Below are positions 9,561 through 18,785 of a DNA stretch of 64,000 bases, one piece after another. The notes under the pieces were generated by a model that had not been told where the DNA came from, searched no databases, and was given only the letters and a program-made list of their open reading frames with translations. Source of the stretch: Paracoccaceae bacterium (lineage in GTDB: Bacteria > Pseudomonadota > Alphaproteobacteria > Rhodobacterales > Rhodobacteraceae); assembly GCA_902632125.1 (NCBI GenBank), contig CACPBQ010000005.1, positions 18,632 through 82,631 of the forward strand, read 5' to 3'. Position numbers and translations under genes: made by a program. Numbering within the stretch: the stretch's first letter is position 1; every line of letters starts with the position of its first letter.

Positions 9561-9583
9561 ATACATTTTTACTGGAGATTAAC

Positions 9584-9997
9584 GTGATCGAAAGATTATC
9601 TTTTACCCAAGATACCGAAGATTTGGTAAACGAATTAACCGAAATACACGGAGATTTGGTGTTTCACCAATCGGGTGGCTGCTGTGACGGTTCCGCTCCA
9701 ATGTGTTTTCCGCGCGACGAATTTAAAGTTGGTTCGAGGGATATTTATTTGGGAGAAATTAAAGGACAACCTTTCTTTATTGCTCATGATCAATACGCCT
9801 ATTGGGAGCATACCAAGTTAATAATTGATGTTGTACCAGGCAGAGGGGGCATGTTTTCCTTGGAGGGTCCAACTGGAAAGAGGTTTTTAACTAGATCTAA
9901 GGTTTTTTCCGATGATGAATATAAAGAACTGAGAAATAATCCTCCCCTGAATGCCAGCGAAGTTTCAAACATAGAGGGTTTAAAAACTACCAGTTAG
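9584..9997 (+). CDS. DUF779 family protein (ALDH-associated)
   Basis: The 137-residue protein starts with GTG, 6 nt after a GGAG site. It contains FHQSGGCCDGSAPMCFP and DVVPGRGGMFSLEGPTGKRF, both diagnostic of DUF779. The three Cys in GCCDG...MCF suggest a metal or redox site. The family is almost always found beside AcoD/ExaC-type aldehyde dehydrogenases, as here, but its biochemical role is not established. Co-transcription with the upstream ALDH is likely, modulated by the intervening hairpin. Confidence 0.88.
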   Translation: MIERLSFTQDTEDLVNELTEIHGDLVFHQSGGCCDGSAPMCFPRDEFKVGSRDIYLGEIKGQPFFIAHDQYAYWEHTKLIIDVVPGRGGMFSLEGPTGKRFLTRSKVFSDDEYKELRNNPPLNASEVSNIEGLKTTS

Positions 9998-10018
9998 TAA
10001 AACTTACTTTGTTGTTAT

Positions 10019-10041
10019 TCTCTTAAAATAGAGAGTTTTTT
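10019..10041 (+). terminator. Weak rho-independent terminator after the DUF779 gene
   Basis: A TCTCT/AGAGA stem with a 6-nt loop is followed by a G and a run of six T. It lies 22 bp after the stop of the DUF779 gene. The stem is short. Confidence 0.45.
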
Positions 10042-10268
10042 AACAATGCTATTACCCTTTAATATGATAAAGTTGCCAATGGGATAATGAATATCTAGTA
10101 TATAAACTAGAAATAAATTCGTACCAACGAAGGTTTCAAGCTCACAAAAATAGACCCATTTTTTAAACAGATTGATAAAGCGTGTCATTTCGCCACAATT
10201 GCTTCAATCATACTTTAAAACCTCATGGTTAGACATACATTCAAATTATATTTATCAGGAGTGAGAGC

Positions 10269-10433
10269 ATGAAATTAATATCAGCTAGCATCTTTATTTT
10301 AAGCATGACTGCATCAAGTTTACTAGCAGGTAATTGCGCTAAGCATAATAAAGCAAATCTAGAGGCTATGTCTTGTGAAGCTGGGTTCACATGGAACGAA
10401 ACCCAAGCCGAATGCGTGCAAGATACTGCATAA
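10269..10433 (+). CDS. Small secreted protein (54 aa) with three cysteines
   Basis: The gene starts at an ATG behind an AGGAG site. It encodes a signal peptide (KLISASIFILSMTASSLLAG) and a short mature part with NCAKHNKANLEAMSCEAGF and WNETQAECV. The pattern MSC-x-G-x-x-W-x(7)-C resembles small secreted Rhodobacterales proteins with a chitin-binding-like cysteine pattern. Function unknown. A strong hairpin follows immediately, which supports a real, separately transcribed gene. Confidence 0.65.
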   Translation: MKLISASIFILSMTASSLLAGNCAKHNKANLEAMSCEAGFTWNETQAECVQDTA

Positions 10434-10437
10434 ATAG

Positions 10438-10470
10438 TTGGATGGCTGGGTGTATAACCCAGCCATCCAA
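10438..10470 (+). terminator. Strong 14-bp stem-loop after the 54-aa gene
   Basis: TTGGATGGCTGGGT pairs perfectly with ACCCAGCCATCCAA around a 5-nt loop, 5 nt after the stop codon. There is no long T run after it, so it may act as a bidirectional transcript end or 3' stabiliser between the small secreted gene and the convergent cysteine-rich gene. Confidence 0.7.
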
Positions 10471-10555
10471 TACTTGTACAACCTGAGCATGCGACCCAAA
10501 CAAACAGTGCATGGTTTGAATATATTTTTCAATATTTATAGAAGACTTTTAGAGA

Positions 10556-10708
10556 TTAGTCACAAACACAAATTTCCGATTCTTTGGTACAATCTGGCTC
10601 ACAACAATCGCAATTGATACAGTCATCTGGACCGCCACAATTACAATTGCTGCAATTGCATTCATTGCTACAACATTCACAGCTACTATTTTGATCATTT
10701 GAATTCAT
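10556..10708 (-). CDS. Cysteine-rich metallothionein-like small protein (50 aa, 14 Cys)
   Basis: The frame encodes 50 residues with 14 cysteines at 10, 12, 13, 17, 19, 22, 24, 30, 33, 35, 36, 40, 47 and 49. They are arranged as CxCC, CxC, CxxCxC, CxxCxCC and a final CxC, separated by Asn, Ser, Asp and Glu. There is no signal peptide, which fits a cytoplasmic thiolate cluster. A GAGAGG ribosome site lies 7 nt before the ATG. The CxC and CC density is typical of metallothioneins that bind Zn, Cu or Cd, but I cannot match it to a named bacterial family. A peptide-precursor role is an alternative. The ribosome site can pair in a 5-bp stem (10714-10729). Confidence 0.65.
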   Translation of the reverse strand: MNSNDQNSSCECCSNECNCSNCNCGGPDDCINCDCCEPDCTKESEICVCD

Positions 10709-10903
10709 ACTCTAGCCTCTCATAAGGCTTAACGTCGGTCAAACAAAATTTTTTAGGCATCCATGATATTTTAAATTTCATCAACTTTTCCTTGAGTCCC
10801 AAAAGTAATCATAGAAGCTCAAGAAATTTTTTTTTATAGTGATTGGTAACTTACACAGTTAAAAACTTTGATCTTATATAATCTCAAAATAGAGGATTAA
10901 AAA

Positions 10904-11269
10904 TTGGAGAGCCAAACTAACTCGAGCCTAACCGGTTTATTTCATGCCATATCTTTTCAAATTGCGGGAATAGCACTAGCATTGATGGCTAACTCTGCAA
11001 ATTTTGCCTTCATTTTGTTTGCTGATACCAGCGGACATGAATTTGCTTTATGCGTTCCAATTATAGCTACTGCCTTATTTACAATAGTCTGGGGTGATGC
11101 AACTCTTCAATCACAAGTTGCCAATATTAAAGATGCAGATTTGGAAACCCAAAAAACTTATGCGTATAAGCATATCGCGACCCAGCCTTACAATTTACTG
11201 AGGCTTATGAATTTGCTGCTGGCGATTGCTTTAGCAATATCCCAGTTATCAATTTTATTTGGTGGATAA
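10904..11269 (+). CDS. Small membrane protein of unknown function, three helices
   Basis: The TTG at 10904 is taken as start because an AGAGG site lies 8 nt upstream and no ATG precedes the first membrane segment. The 121-residue product has helices at about 12-35, 42-64 and 97-118, with a charged loop (DATLQSQVANIKDADLETQ) between the last two. No family is recognised. It is separate from the MBL-fold gene convergent downstream. Confidence 0.55.
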   Translation: MESQTNSSLTGLFHAISFQIAGIALALMANSANFAFILFADTSGHEFALCVPIIATALFTIVWGDATLQSQVANIKDADLETQKTYAYKHIATQPYNLLRLMNLLLAIALAISQLSILFGG

Positions 11270-11309
11270 TAAAAATATCAAATACTTTCCACTTGTCTAA
11301 TTTTGACTT

Positions 11310-12299
11310 TTAAGAATTATTTAAAAAAGGACTTCGCCAGTGCTCACCGTGCATAAGGCACTTAAATTTACTATGATGAACTCCAGCCTTTTCTAAGCTT
11401 CTGTTTAGTAGCATAGGAGGCTCGTCCATGGGTTCTAATGAAAGTTTAAATGTACCCCAATGAATGGCAAATGCATATTTTGCACCCAAGTCCTGAAATG
11501 TTCTGACCGCTTCCTCTGGGCTCATATGAGCTACTTTCATAAATTCTCGTGGATCATAAGCCCCAATGGGTATAGCAGCTAATGTTGGATTTCCACACCT
11601 CTGTGCGGTTTTGATAAAATCACCTGAAAAACCGGAATCGCCCGTAAAATAGAAAGAAAAATCTTCCCAGCTCATCATCCAGCCTGACCATAAAGTTTTA
11701 TTACGGTCAAAAAAAGATCGCCTAGACCAATGCTGAACTTGCGTTGACCGTATATTAACGCCTCCACATTCGACAGACTGCCACCAGTCAACTTCAGAAA
11801 TTTCAGTGGCACCAAAGGACCTTAAAATCGGAGATAAACCCAAAGGTACAAAAAATTTTATTCGCGGTTGATTTTGTAAAAGTTGAATAATGCTTTGCTT
11901 ATCCAAGTGGTCATAATGATTGTGACTAATAAGGATAATGTCAATCTTTGGCAGGTTTTCAATATTAAAAGGAGGTGGAGTGATCCTTTTTGGCCCCATC
12001 ATTCCAAATGGACCAGCCCTTTTGGTAAAATGCGGATCTGTCAGGGCTGTAACACCTTTATGGTTAATTAAAACAGTAGAGTGGCCTATCCATATGACAC
12101 TCTCAGAAAAATCAGCGAGGTCTTCTTTGGATGAATTTATACTTGGAAAACCTTTATTTTCCCATTCATCGTAGTCACGCTTAATATAATTTGACGCAAC
12201 TTTAAAAACTTCCAAAAATTCTCTATCGATTTTTTCACCATTTGGATTTTCGAACCGCTTTGTTGAATTATTAAACTGTGGTGAGTGAGAGTAATCCAT
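11310..12299 (-). CDS. MBL-fold hydrolase, NAPE-PLD/UlaG-like
   Basis: The 329-residue protein has the metallo-beta-lactamase core: IGHSTVLI near residue 71, TDPHF at 88, the metal motif HNHYDH (H126, H128, D130, H131), FTGDSGF and a late HWGTF. The N-terminal 60 residues and the PKRITPPPF segment match the group that includes N-acyl-phosphatidylethanolamine phospholipase D-like and RomA-like proteins. It is predicted to be a Zn-dependent phosphodiesterase or lactonase, possibly acting on lipids. No signal peptide is seen. It lies alone between a membrane-protein gene and an ALDH; the substrate is unknown. Confidence 0.82.
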   Translation of the reverse strand: MDYSHSPQFNNSTKRFENPNGEKIDREFLEVFKVASNYIKRDYDEWENKGFPSINSSKEDLADFSESVIWIGHSTVLINHKGVTALTDPHFTKRAGPFGMMGPKRITPPPFNIENLPKIDIILISHNHYDHLDKQSIIQLLQNQPRIKFFVPLGLSPILRSFGATEISEVDWWQSVECGGVNIRSTQVQHWSRRSFFDRNKTLWSGWMMSWEDFSFYFTGDSGFSGDFIKTAQRCGNPTLAAIPIGAYDPREFMKVAHMSPEEAVRTFQDLGAKYAFAIHWGTFKLSLEPMDEPPMLLNRSLEKAGVHHSKFKCLMHGEHWRSPFLNNS

Positions 12300-12455
12300 A
12301 AAGATAATTTCGCGAATTCAAAAAACTAATTATTTAAAATTTCTTTTATTTTTTACAATATTCGAAACTTCCGATCAAATGCGAGATTTGATTTCAAAAT
12401 CGTTTTATTTTCGCAAAGCTTGAGGATTACAGTCTTGATCCGACAAATTACTAAT

Positions 12456-13883
12456 CTAACTTTGTGTTATAGCTTTTGTTTCAAGATATTCGTGAAAACC
12501 TAGAGGCCCTGCCTCACGTCCGTTTCCTGATTGTTTATAACCGCCAAAAGGAACATCATAGTCACCAGCAAATCCATTTACGTTAATTACGCCTGCCCGT
12601 AAACGTCGGCTCACTCGTTCTATTCGCTCCGAGTTAGTGGACTGGATGTAGGCAGCCAGACCATATGGTGTTTGATTTGCAATTTCGACGGCTTCCTCTT
12701 CAGTATCAAAAGGTATAATTGACAGGACTGGTCCAAAAACCTCATTTTGGGCAATTTCCATGTCATTTCTGACGTCTGCAAACAATGTCGGCTGAATGTA
12801 ATAACCTTTATTCATACCTTCAGGCAAACCTAGACCTCCCGCTACTAGATTTGCTCCTTCATTAATTCCAATTTCTATAAGTTTTTGAATGTTATCAAAT
12901 TGAATTTTGTTTACCACTGGCCCAATATGTTTTCCTTCAACCATTGGATCACCAACCTGAACAGACCTTACTTCCTCTGCTACCTTCTCAACAACAAGGT
13001 CATAAACCTTCCGGTCTACAAGTAATCTCGATGCGGCATCACATGACTGACCGTTATTTATAAAACAAGCGTCCACTGAAACTTTAACCGCTTTTTCGAT
13101 ATCAGCATCACCAAAAAACAAGTTTGGAGACTTTCCTCCTAATTCAAGAGTTACTCGTTTTATTGTATCAGCAGCTTCTTTTGTAATTGCTTTACCTGCC
13201 CTTGTAGAGCCAGTAAATGAAATCATATCTATCTCAGGATGGCTAGAAATTGCGCTACCAACTCCTTCTCCATCGCCATTAATCAAATTAAAAACGCCAG
13301 GAGGGCAGCCTGCTTCGTGAAAAACTTCAGCAAGCATAATTGAGCTTAACGGAGAATATTCGCTTGGTTTGAGTATCATAACACAACCGGCTGCTAAAGC
13401 GGGTGCAACCTTGATCATAATCTGGTTTACCGGCCAATTCCAGGGTGTAATCATCCCTACAATGCCAACCGGTTCATCAACTAAAGTAGAGCCGCCTCTA
13501 GGGGACTGCCTTTCAAATTGATGCGATTTTAAAGCTTCAATTGCTGCTTCAAGATGTCCAATGCCTACTGGCATTTGAACCTCACGTGAAAACGAAATTG
13601 TAGTCCCCATCTCATAGGACATTGTCTTTATAAACTCTTCGGAGCGTGATTTATAAACTTTCATGATACTGTTCAGTAAATCAACACGCTCTTCTATTGA
13701 ACTAAATTGCCAAGTTACAAAAGCTTTTTTAGCTGCTTTCACAGCTTCGTCGACATCCAACCTACTTCCCATTGCTATTGATGCAATTTTTTCTTCATTG
13801 GCAGGATGTAATAAGTCAAAGTTATAACTACTCTTAGGATCAACCCATGACCCATTTATGTAAAATTTGTCACAATTTTTCAA
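12456..13883 (-). CDS. NAD-dependent aldehyde dehydrogenase, third in the window
   Basis: A complete ALDH of 475 residues with N149 (TPWNWP), E247 (LELGGKS) and nucleophile C281 (NNGQSCDAASR), plus NEVFGPVLS. The start is TTG at 13883, supported by an AGGA site 8 nt upstream. It differs clearly from the two other ALDHs in the window (different N-terminus, no insertion) and resembles broad-specificity ALDHs such as those annotated for aromatic or aliphatic aldehydes. It stands alone on its strand, divergent from the GYD-domain gene. The substrate is not determined. Confidence 0.87.
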   Translation of the reverse strand: MKNCDKFYINGSWVDPKSSYNFDLLHPANEEKIASIAMGSRLDVDEAVKAAKKAFVTWQFSSIEERVDLLNSIMKVYKSRSEEFIKTMSYEMGTTISFSREVQMPVGIGHLEAAIEALKSHQFERQSPRGGSTLVDEPVGIVGMITPWNWPVNQIMIKVAPALAAGCVMILKPSEYSPLSSIMLAEVFHEAGCPPGVFNLINGDGEGVGSAISSHPEIDMISFTGSTRAGKAITKEAADTIKRVTLELGGKSPNLFFGDADIEKAVKVSVDACFINNGQSCDAASRLLVDRKVYDLVVEKVAEEVRSVQVGDPMVEGKHIGPVVNKIQFDNIQKLIEIGINEGANLVAGGLGLPEGMNKGYYIQPTLFADVRNDMEIAQNEVFGPVLSIIPFDTEEEAVEIANQTPYGLAAYIQSTNSERIERVSRRLRAGVINVNGFAGDYDVPFGGYKQSGNGREAGPLGFHEYLETKAITQS

Positions 13884-14103
13884 TTATTAGATCCTTTCCA
13901 AGTATAACCGAACAATGACTTTTTTTCAGACCTTTAAGAGCAAGCTATTGCATAATAGGGTTGGAAAGCAATCTCTAGTTTTGATCTAGAAAAGATGGAT
14001 ATTTCAAAAGTTTATTTTAATTTTCAAAATTAACGTTACGAATTTTTATTTTGTATAGTTTCTATGATATCAATAAAATTGTGTTAAACAGGAGAAAATG
14101 AAT

Positions 14104-14427
14104 ATGTCAGTAAGATGCTTATTTTTTGGCAAGTACACACCAGATAGTATTAAAGGTATCCTAAGTGGTTCCGATCGGATGGCTGCAGTTAAAGCTGTTG
14201 TTGAAGCGGCTGGCGGCTCAGTCAATATGGTGAGCTTTACACGTGGGCCTTATGACGTTGTCGTAGATATGAATTTACCCAGCCAAGAGATGATGATGGG
14301 TGCAATGGCTACTGTCGAAGCCTCCGGATCCATGTCAAATACAATGTATCTAGAATGCGTCGACGGTGATCCTGTTTGGGAAGCAGCAAGGTCAATTGCG
14401 AGTGCTTACAAACCAGCAAACGCCTAG
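14104..14427 (+). CDS. GYD-domain protein
   Basis: The protein of about 107 residues carries CLFFGKYTPDSIKGIL at its start and FTRGPYDVVVDMNLPS in the middle, the G-x-YD pattern of the GYD family (small ferredoxin-like fold). Two ATGs are possible. An AGGAG at 14090-14094 is 3 nt from the ATG at 14098 but 9 nt from the one at 14104, so the latter is preferred. Function of the family is unknown; members are often near dehydrogenases. It is divergent from the ALDH at 12456-13883. Confidence 0.8.
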   Translation: MSVRCLFFGKYTPDSIKGILSGSDRMAAVKAVVEAAGGSVNMVSFTRGPYDVVVDMNLPSQEMMMGAMATVEASGSMSNTMYLECVDGDPVWEAARSIASAYKPANA

Positions 14428-14578
14428 AATAATATTATAACTTTTTACAAATAAAAATATTGTAGCCGAATTTTCATCGACTAATGAGCCTTAGGAGTAA
14501 ATCTTACCACGCAGCTTACAAATCTATTCTTGTTTATTCATAATATTGAGGTGGAAATTATTATTTCAATGACATTGT

Positions 14579-15085
14579 TTACCAGTACTTTGGATAAATA
14601 CGATTTGGTATGAGATTATTATAAAGTAGTGCGATCAAAACAACCATAAATGCTCCTAAAACTGTTGGCAACCATAGAAAGTCCCAGCCAGGCGTAATTA
14701 AAAAGATAGCAATAGGATTTGAGCCCGCGGGTGGATGGGAAACTTTAAGCACAATCATTGCAAGAGTAGTGATGGCAAGTGCTAATGCCATACTCCACCA
14801 AAAGTCACCAAGCAGGTGTAAGCAAATCAATCCAATCAAAGAAGCCATAAAATGACCGAAGACCACATGCCTTGGCTGCGCAAAAGGCGAGTCTGGGACA
14901 GCCATTACAAGAAAAATAGAGGCGCCGAATGAACCCATAATAATTGCATACTCAAGAAAAAATGCAACAAAACCTAAGATTGCACCAGCAAACAGCGCTC
15001 CAAAAAATGATAGTAAGATTACTTTAAGCTCTGGTCTAGCGGGAGGGGCTTCAGATTGGCCCTTAAATTTTTCTAAATATTTCAT
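14579..15085 (-). CDS. HPP family membrane protein
   Basis: The 168-residue protein has four to five transmembrane helices and the family signatures GSFGASIFLVMAVPDSPFAQPR and SHPPAGSNPIA. HPP proteins are small inner-membrane proteins; some plant and cyanobacterial relatives have been linked to nitrite transport, but the bacterial role is mostly unknown. Length is normal. There is no nitrogen-oxide gene next to it. It is convergent with the GYD gene. Confidence 0.88.
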   Translation of the reverse strand: MKYLEKFKGQSEAPPARPELKVILLSFFGALFAGAILGFVAFFLEYAIIMGSFGASIFLVMAVPDSPFAQPRHVVFGHFMASLIGLICLHLLGDFWWSMALALAITTLAMIVLKVSHPPAGSNPIAIFLITPGWDFLWLPTVLGAFMVVLIALLYNNLIPNRIYPKYW

Positions 15086-15397
15086 TTATTAAATACTGAG
15101 CAATTCTAGTAAAATTTCAAAAATACATTTTATTTCCTAAAGGTGGTAACACCGCAGGCTTTTTTGCAGAATGCCATTTTTTAAAAACCATCTAAAAAGA
15201 ATAATTTATAAACCCCTACCAATGCTAAAATTTCAATCGCGACTACTTATATTTTTTTTATTTATCTACAGTTAGCATATTAAATTTTTCTATTGTAATA
15301 TACCACTAAGTTCTGCCATCGTGTATTTAAAGCGAGCTATCCAATTCTGACCGCAAGCAGTGTTCAAACTCAAGCAATATTCAGAAAGGATAGAGAA
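15086..15397. other. 312-bp divergent region upstream of formate dehydrogenase
   Basis: It separates the HPP gene from the formate dehydrogenase gene and should contain both promoters. A small GGTG-gtaa-CACC hairpin at 15142-15153 is the only structure seen. Confidence 0.4.
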
Positions 15398-16594
15398 ATG
15401 AAAATCTTGTGTGTTTTGTATGATGATCCAACAGATGGAATGCCTAATTCATACGCATTAAACAGCCTTCCGCATATAGAAAAATATGCTGATGGTATGT
15501 CACTCCCCTCTCCGAAATCGATCGATTTCAATCCCGGTGAACTTCTAGGTTGTGTATCAGGCGAACTTGGGTTGCGAAAGTTTCTCGAAGATGGCGGTCA
15601 TACATTAGTTGTGACCTCAGATAAAGACGGAGATAATTCAGAGGCTGACAGAGAAATTGTTGATGCTGACATTGTAATTTCTCAACCGTTTTGGCCGTAC
15701 TACTTAACACGCGAAAAGATGGAGACAGCTAAAAACCTTAAAATGGCTATAACTGCAGGCATTGGATCGGATCACATTGATCTCCAAGCCGCCATGGATC
15801 ACAATATTGATGTTGTTGAAGTAACATTTTGTAATTCAATTTCGGTGTCCGAGCATATTGTTATGATGATCTTATCCATGGTGCGTGATTATCATACACA
15901 ACACGCCATAGCAAAATCTGGAGGCTGGAATATAGCTGACGCCGTGAAAAGGTCCTATGATGTAGAAGGCATGCAAATTGGAACCGTAGCGGCCGGAAGA
16001 ATCGGACTTGCTGCATTGCGAAGATTAAAACCTTTTGAAGTCGGGCTACACTACTTTGACCGTCACAGACTTGCTCCTGAAGTTGAAAAAGAATTGAATT
16101 TAACTTTTCATGAAACTGTAGAGTCGATGGTGGAAGTTTGTGATGTTGTCACTATAAATTGTCCCTTGCACCCAGAAACAGAGAATTTATTTGACACAGA
16201 AATGATTTCTAAAATGAAAAAAGGCGCTTATATTATAAACACAGCACGTGGTAAAATTTGTAATAGAGAAGCTATCGAAGAAGGTCTTAAAACTGGCCAA
16301 CTTAGTGGATATGCTGGTGATGTTTGGTTTCCGCAACCAGCTCCAAATGACCATATATGGCGTACAATGCCAAATCATGGAATGACACCTCACACATCGG
16401 GCACTTCACTCTCGGCACAGGCACGATATGCTGCTGGAACACGAGAAATTTTAGAGTGTTTTTTTGACGGTACGCCAATCCGAGATGAATATTTGATTGT
16501 TCAAAATGGTGCTTTAGCTGGAACTGGAGCACATTCTTACAGTAAAGGTAGCGCCACGAGTGGTTCGGAAGAAGCAAGCCAATATAAAAAATAA
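15398..16594 (+). CDS. fdh: NAD-dependent formate dehydrogenase
   Basis: The 398-residue protein aligns end to end with the single-subunit NAD-formate dehydrogenase of methylotrophs. The key residues fall at the same numbers as in the Pseudomonas enzyme: N146 (FCNSISV), D221 for NAD specificity (HYFDRHR), R284 (TARGK), D308 and Q313 (GDVWFPQPAP) and H332 (TPHTSGT). It oxidises formate to CO2 and yields NADH without metals. AAAGGA lies before the ATG and a strong terminator follows, so it is monocistronic. It is the likely last step for C1 units released by demethylation reactions elsewhere in the genome. Confidence 0.96.
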   Translation: MKILCVLYDDPTDGMPNSYALNSLPHIEKYADGMSLPSPKSIDFNPGELLGCVSGELGLRKFLEDGGHTLVVTSDKDGDNSEADREIVDADIVISQPFWPYYLTREKMETAKNLKMAITAGIGSDHIDLQAAMDHNIDVVEVTFCNSISVSEHIVMMILSMVRDYHTQHAIAKSGGWNIADAVKRSYDVEGMQIGTVAAGRIGLAALRRLKPFEVGLHYFDRHRLAPEVEKELNLTFHETVESMVEVCDVVTINCPLHPETENLFDTEMISKMKKGAYIINTARGKICNREAIEEGLKTGQLSGYAGDVWFPQPAPNDHIWRTMPNHGMTPHTSGTSLSAQARYAAGTREILECFFDGTPIRDEYLIVQNGALAGTGAHSYSKGSATSGSEEASQYKK

Positions 16595-16601
16595 AAATAG
16601 C

Positions 16602-16650
16602 TGAACGACAAGGCTTTACCAAAGCAAAACTTGTCGTTCATTATTTTTTT
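16602..16650 (+). terminator. Rho-independent terminator after formate dehydrogenase
   Basis: TGAACGACAAG pairs with CTTGTCGTTCA, with an inner GCTTT/AAAGC extension, followed by TTATTTTTTT. It starts 7 nt after the stop codon. Confidence 0.85.
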
Positions 16651-16838
16651 AAAACAGCGTCCATTTCAAAAATAGAGGTCTATTAGACTCAACCTTAATT
16701 CAGTCAATTAGTTTCAGTTTTAAAATTGAATATATCTACAGAAAACTATCACAACAGGACAAGTATGGTCTTGTGTTCCAAACTTCAATATATCCGTTGT
16801 AAGGTTGATCACTTAAAATCGATAAGATGGATAATATA

Positions 16839-17255
16839 ATGAAACTAATGACCCTTATGACTTCTTTGCTATTAATTTCAAACTTAGTTAATGCAGAGAC
16901 TATTCAAATTGAGTTTACAGAAAATGATACTTACAGTTTGGAAGTTGCTAAAATAAATGTTGGTGACAAAATAGAATGGTTACCAAAAAACAAAGGACAC
17001 AATGTGGAATTTTTGGCCGGTCCAGATATGAACGATCTACCCCCAAAATCAAAATTGAATTCATTACATTCAGTTATTTTTGAATTACCTGGAGTTTATC
17101 TGTATCAATGCACTCCCCACGGTAACATGGGAATGTTGGGTTTAGTGGTAGTGGAAAATGATTTTCATAACCTACAAAACCTTAACGAAATTAAATTATC
17201 TAGAGTAGCTACCTCAGTATTAAAAAGGCTCACTAAAAAAGCTCTAGAAAATTAG
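16839..17255 (+). CDS. Pseudoazurin (type I blue copper protein)
   Basis: From the ATG at 16839 the 138-residue precursor has a signal peptide ending LVNA. The mature domain has all copper ligands with pseudoazurin spacing: H54 (KGHNVEF), C91 (YQCTPH), H94 and M99. An in-frame ATG at 16827 would add four residues. Pseudoazurins carry electrons in the periplasm, for example to nitrite reductases or from dehydrogenases. No denitrification gene is in the window, so the partner is unknown; the Sox system or a cytochrome oxidase are possibilities. The C-terminal tail (VLKRLTKKALEN) is basic, as usual. Confidence 0.88.
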   Translation: MKLMTLMTSLLLISNLVNAETIQIEFTENDTYSLEVAKINVGDKIEWLPKNKGHNVEFLAGPDMNDLPPKSKLNSLHSVIFELPGVYLYQCTPHGNMGMLGLVVVENDFHNLQNLNEIKLSRVATSVLKRLTKKALEN

Positions 17256-17324
17256 AAGACGGCATCGGTATCATTACAACTATCCTGGGCGCAAATATTA
17301 AAAATAATTTTGGAGAAACTTAAG

Positions 17325-18731
17325 TTGAAAAATTCAAATGTTGGCCTGATCGGGCTTGGTACTATGGGCTCAATGCTTGCTTTAAATATCGCAGAAAAGG
17401 GTTTTCATATTTCAGTATTTAATCGTACAACAGAGATCACGAGGAAGTTTAGTAAAACAGCTGGAAAACTTTCAGAAAACATAACTCCTTGCGAGACTTT
17501 ACATGAACTCGTTACAACAATAAAAAATCCTCGCGCAATTATTTTGATGGTTCCGGCTGGTTCAGCCGTAGACGAACAAATAGGAACTTTGCGCCCACTG
17601 CTTAATCCCGAAGATATAATCATCGATGCGGGTAACGCCGATTACAATCAGACAAATAGAAGGGCCTCTGAAGCGTTAGAAAATGGAACTGGTTTCTTAG
17701 GAATAGGCGTTTCAGGTGGAGAAACTGGCGCCCGATATGGTCCATCTATAATGAGTGGAGGATCAAAGCAGTCGTGGGATAGAGTTTCGCACCTTTTTGA
17801 AGCAATTGCAGCAAAATATGACGGCCAACCCTGTGCTAAATGGATGGGAGAAGAAGGCTCTGGTCATTTTGTGAAAACCGTACACAACGGTATCGAGTAT
17901 GCGGATATGCAAATGATTGCTGAAATATATGGTATAATGCGAGATGGCATGCAAATTGATGCGCGAGAGTGCTCTGAAGTCTTCGCGCGTTGGAATAATG
18001 GTTCCCTTAAATCGTATTTAATCGAAATAACTGCAAAGGTTTTGTCGACAAAAGATATTGAAACAGGCAAACCAATAATTGACCTTATAATTGATCGTGC
18101 TGGACAAAAAGGAACAGGCCGCTGGACTGCGATTGAAGCTCAGCATTTGGGTGCACCTATTCCTATTATTGAAGCAGCCGTTGCTGCTCGCAATCTATCT
18201 GCTGATTTAGAAACAAGAAGAAATGGAGAGCTTGTTTTTGGACCCGCACCAAAAATCCTACCAAAAGGCAGCCTTGATCTCGACGATCTAGAAGCGGCTC
18301 TTATCGCTGGAAAGATATTATGCTACGCTCAAGGTTTTGCTCTTTTATCTTCGGCAAATTCAACCTTCAGTTGGACTTTGCCCTTACCGGAAATTGCCAA
18401 AGTTTGGCGCGAGGGCTGTATAATACGCTCGTCGATGTTAAACGATATGGCCAGTGCTCTAGCTCAAAATCCAATTGAAAATCTTATATTCTCACCATAT
18501 TTCGCCAATATTCTAAAGTCGAAAAGTAATACTTTACGTCAAGTCGTGACAAGCAGTCTAGCGTCCGGTTTACCCATACCAGCCCTTTCTTCTGCACTTA
18601 CATACTTTGATATGATGCGTACCAGTCGCTCTACCGCGAACATGATACAGGCTCAACGTGATTATTTTGGTGCTCATAGTTTTGAAAGATTTGACCAGCA
18701 AGGAGCGCATCACGGCCCATGGAGCGATTAA
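17325..18731 (+). CDS. gnd: 6-phosphogluconate dehydrogenase, decarboxylating
   Basis: The protein has the Rossmann motif GLIGLGTMG, the PGDH segments DAGNADYNQTNRR, GVSGGETGARYGPSIMSGG (the substrate-binding SGG), GSGHFVKTVHNGIEYADMQ (catalytic Lys and Asn) and DRAGQKGTGRW. It converts 6-phosphogluconate to ribulose 5-phosphate with reduction of NADP. The frame is open from a TTG at 17310, but that codon sits on the GGAG ribosome site; the TTG at 17325, 9 nt after it, is preferred and gives 468 residues, normal for the family. No other pentose-phosphate gene is adjacent. Confidence 0.94.
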   Translation: MKNSNVGLIGLGTMGSMLALNIAEKGFHISVFNRTTEITRKFSKTAGKLSENITPCETLHELVTTIKNPRAIILMVPAGSAVDEQIGTLRPLLNPEDIIIDAGNADYNQTNRRASEALENGTGFLGIGVSGGETGARYGPSIMSGGSKQSWDRVSHLFEAIAAKYDGQPCAKWMGEEGSGHFVKTVHNGIEYADMQMIAEIYGIMRDGMQIDARECSEVFARWNNGSLKSYLIEITAKVLSTKDIETGKPIIDLIIDRAGQKGTGRWTAIEAQHLGAPIPIIEAAVAARNLSADLETRRNGELVFGPAPKILPKGSLDLDDLEAALIAGKILCYAQGFALLSSANSTFSWTLPLPEIAKVWREGCIIRSSMLNDMASALAQNPIENLIFSPYFANILKSKSNTLRQVVTSSLASGLPIPALSSALTYFDMMRTSRSTANMIQAQRDYFGAHSFERFDQQGAHHGPWSD

Positions 18732-18785
18732 AAACTTAACCACTTTGATTGGTCTTAGTAAGTAATATATATAACTTTTTGCTTG

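Noticed and set aside
15141..15158. T-box-like string AGGTGGTAACACCGCAGG
   Set aside because: T-boxes are not expected in alphaproteobacteria, there is no forward tRNA-related gene downstream, and only a 4-bp stem is present.
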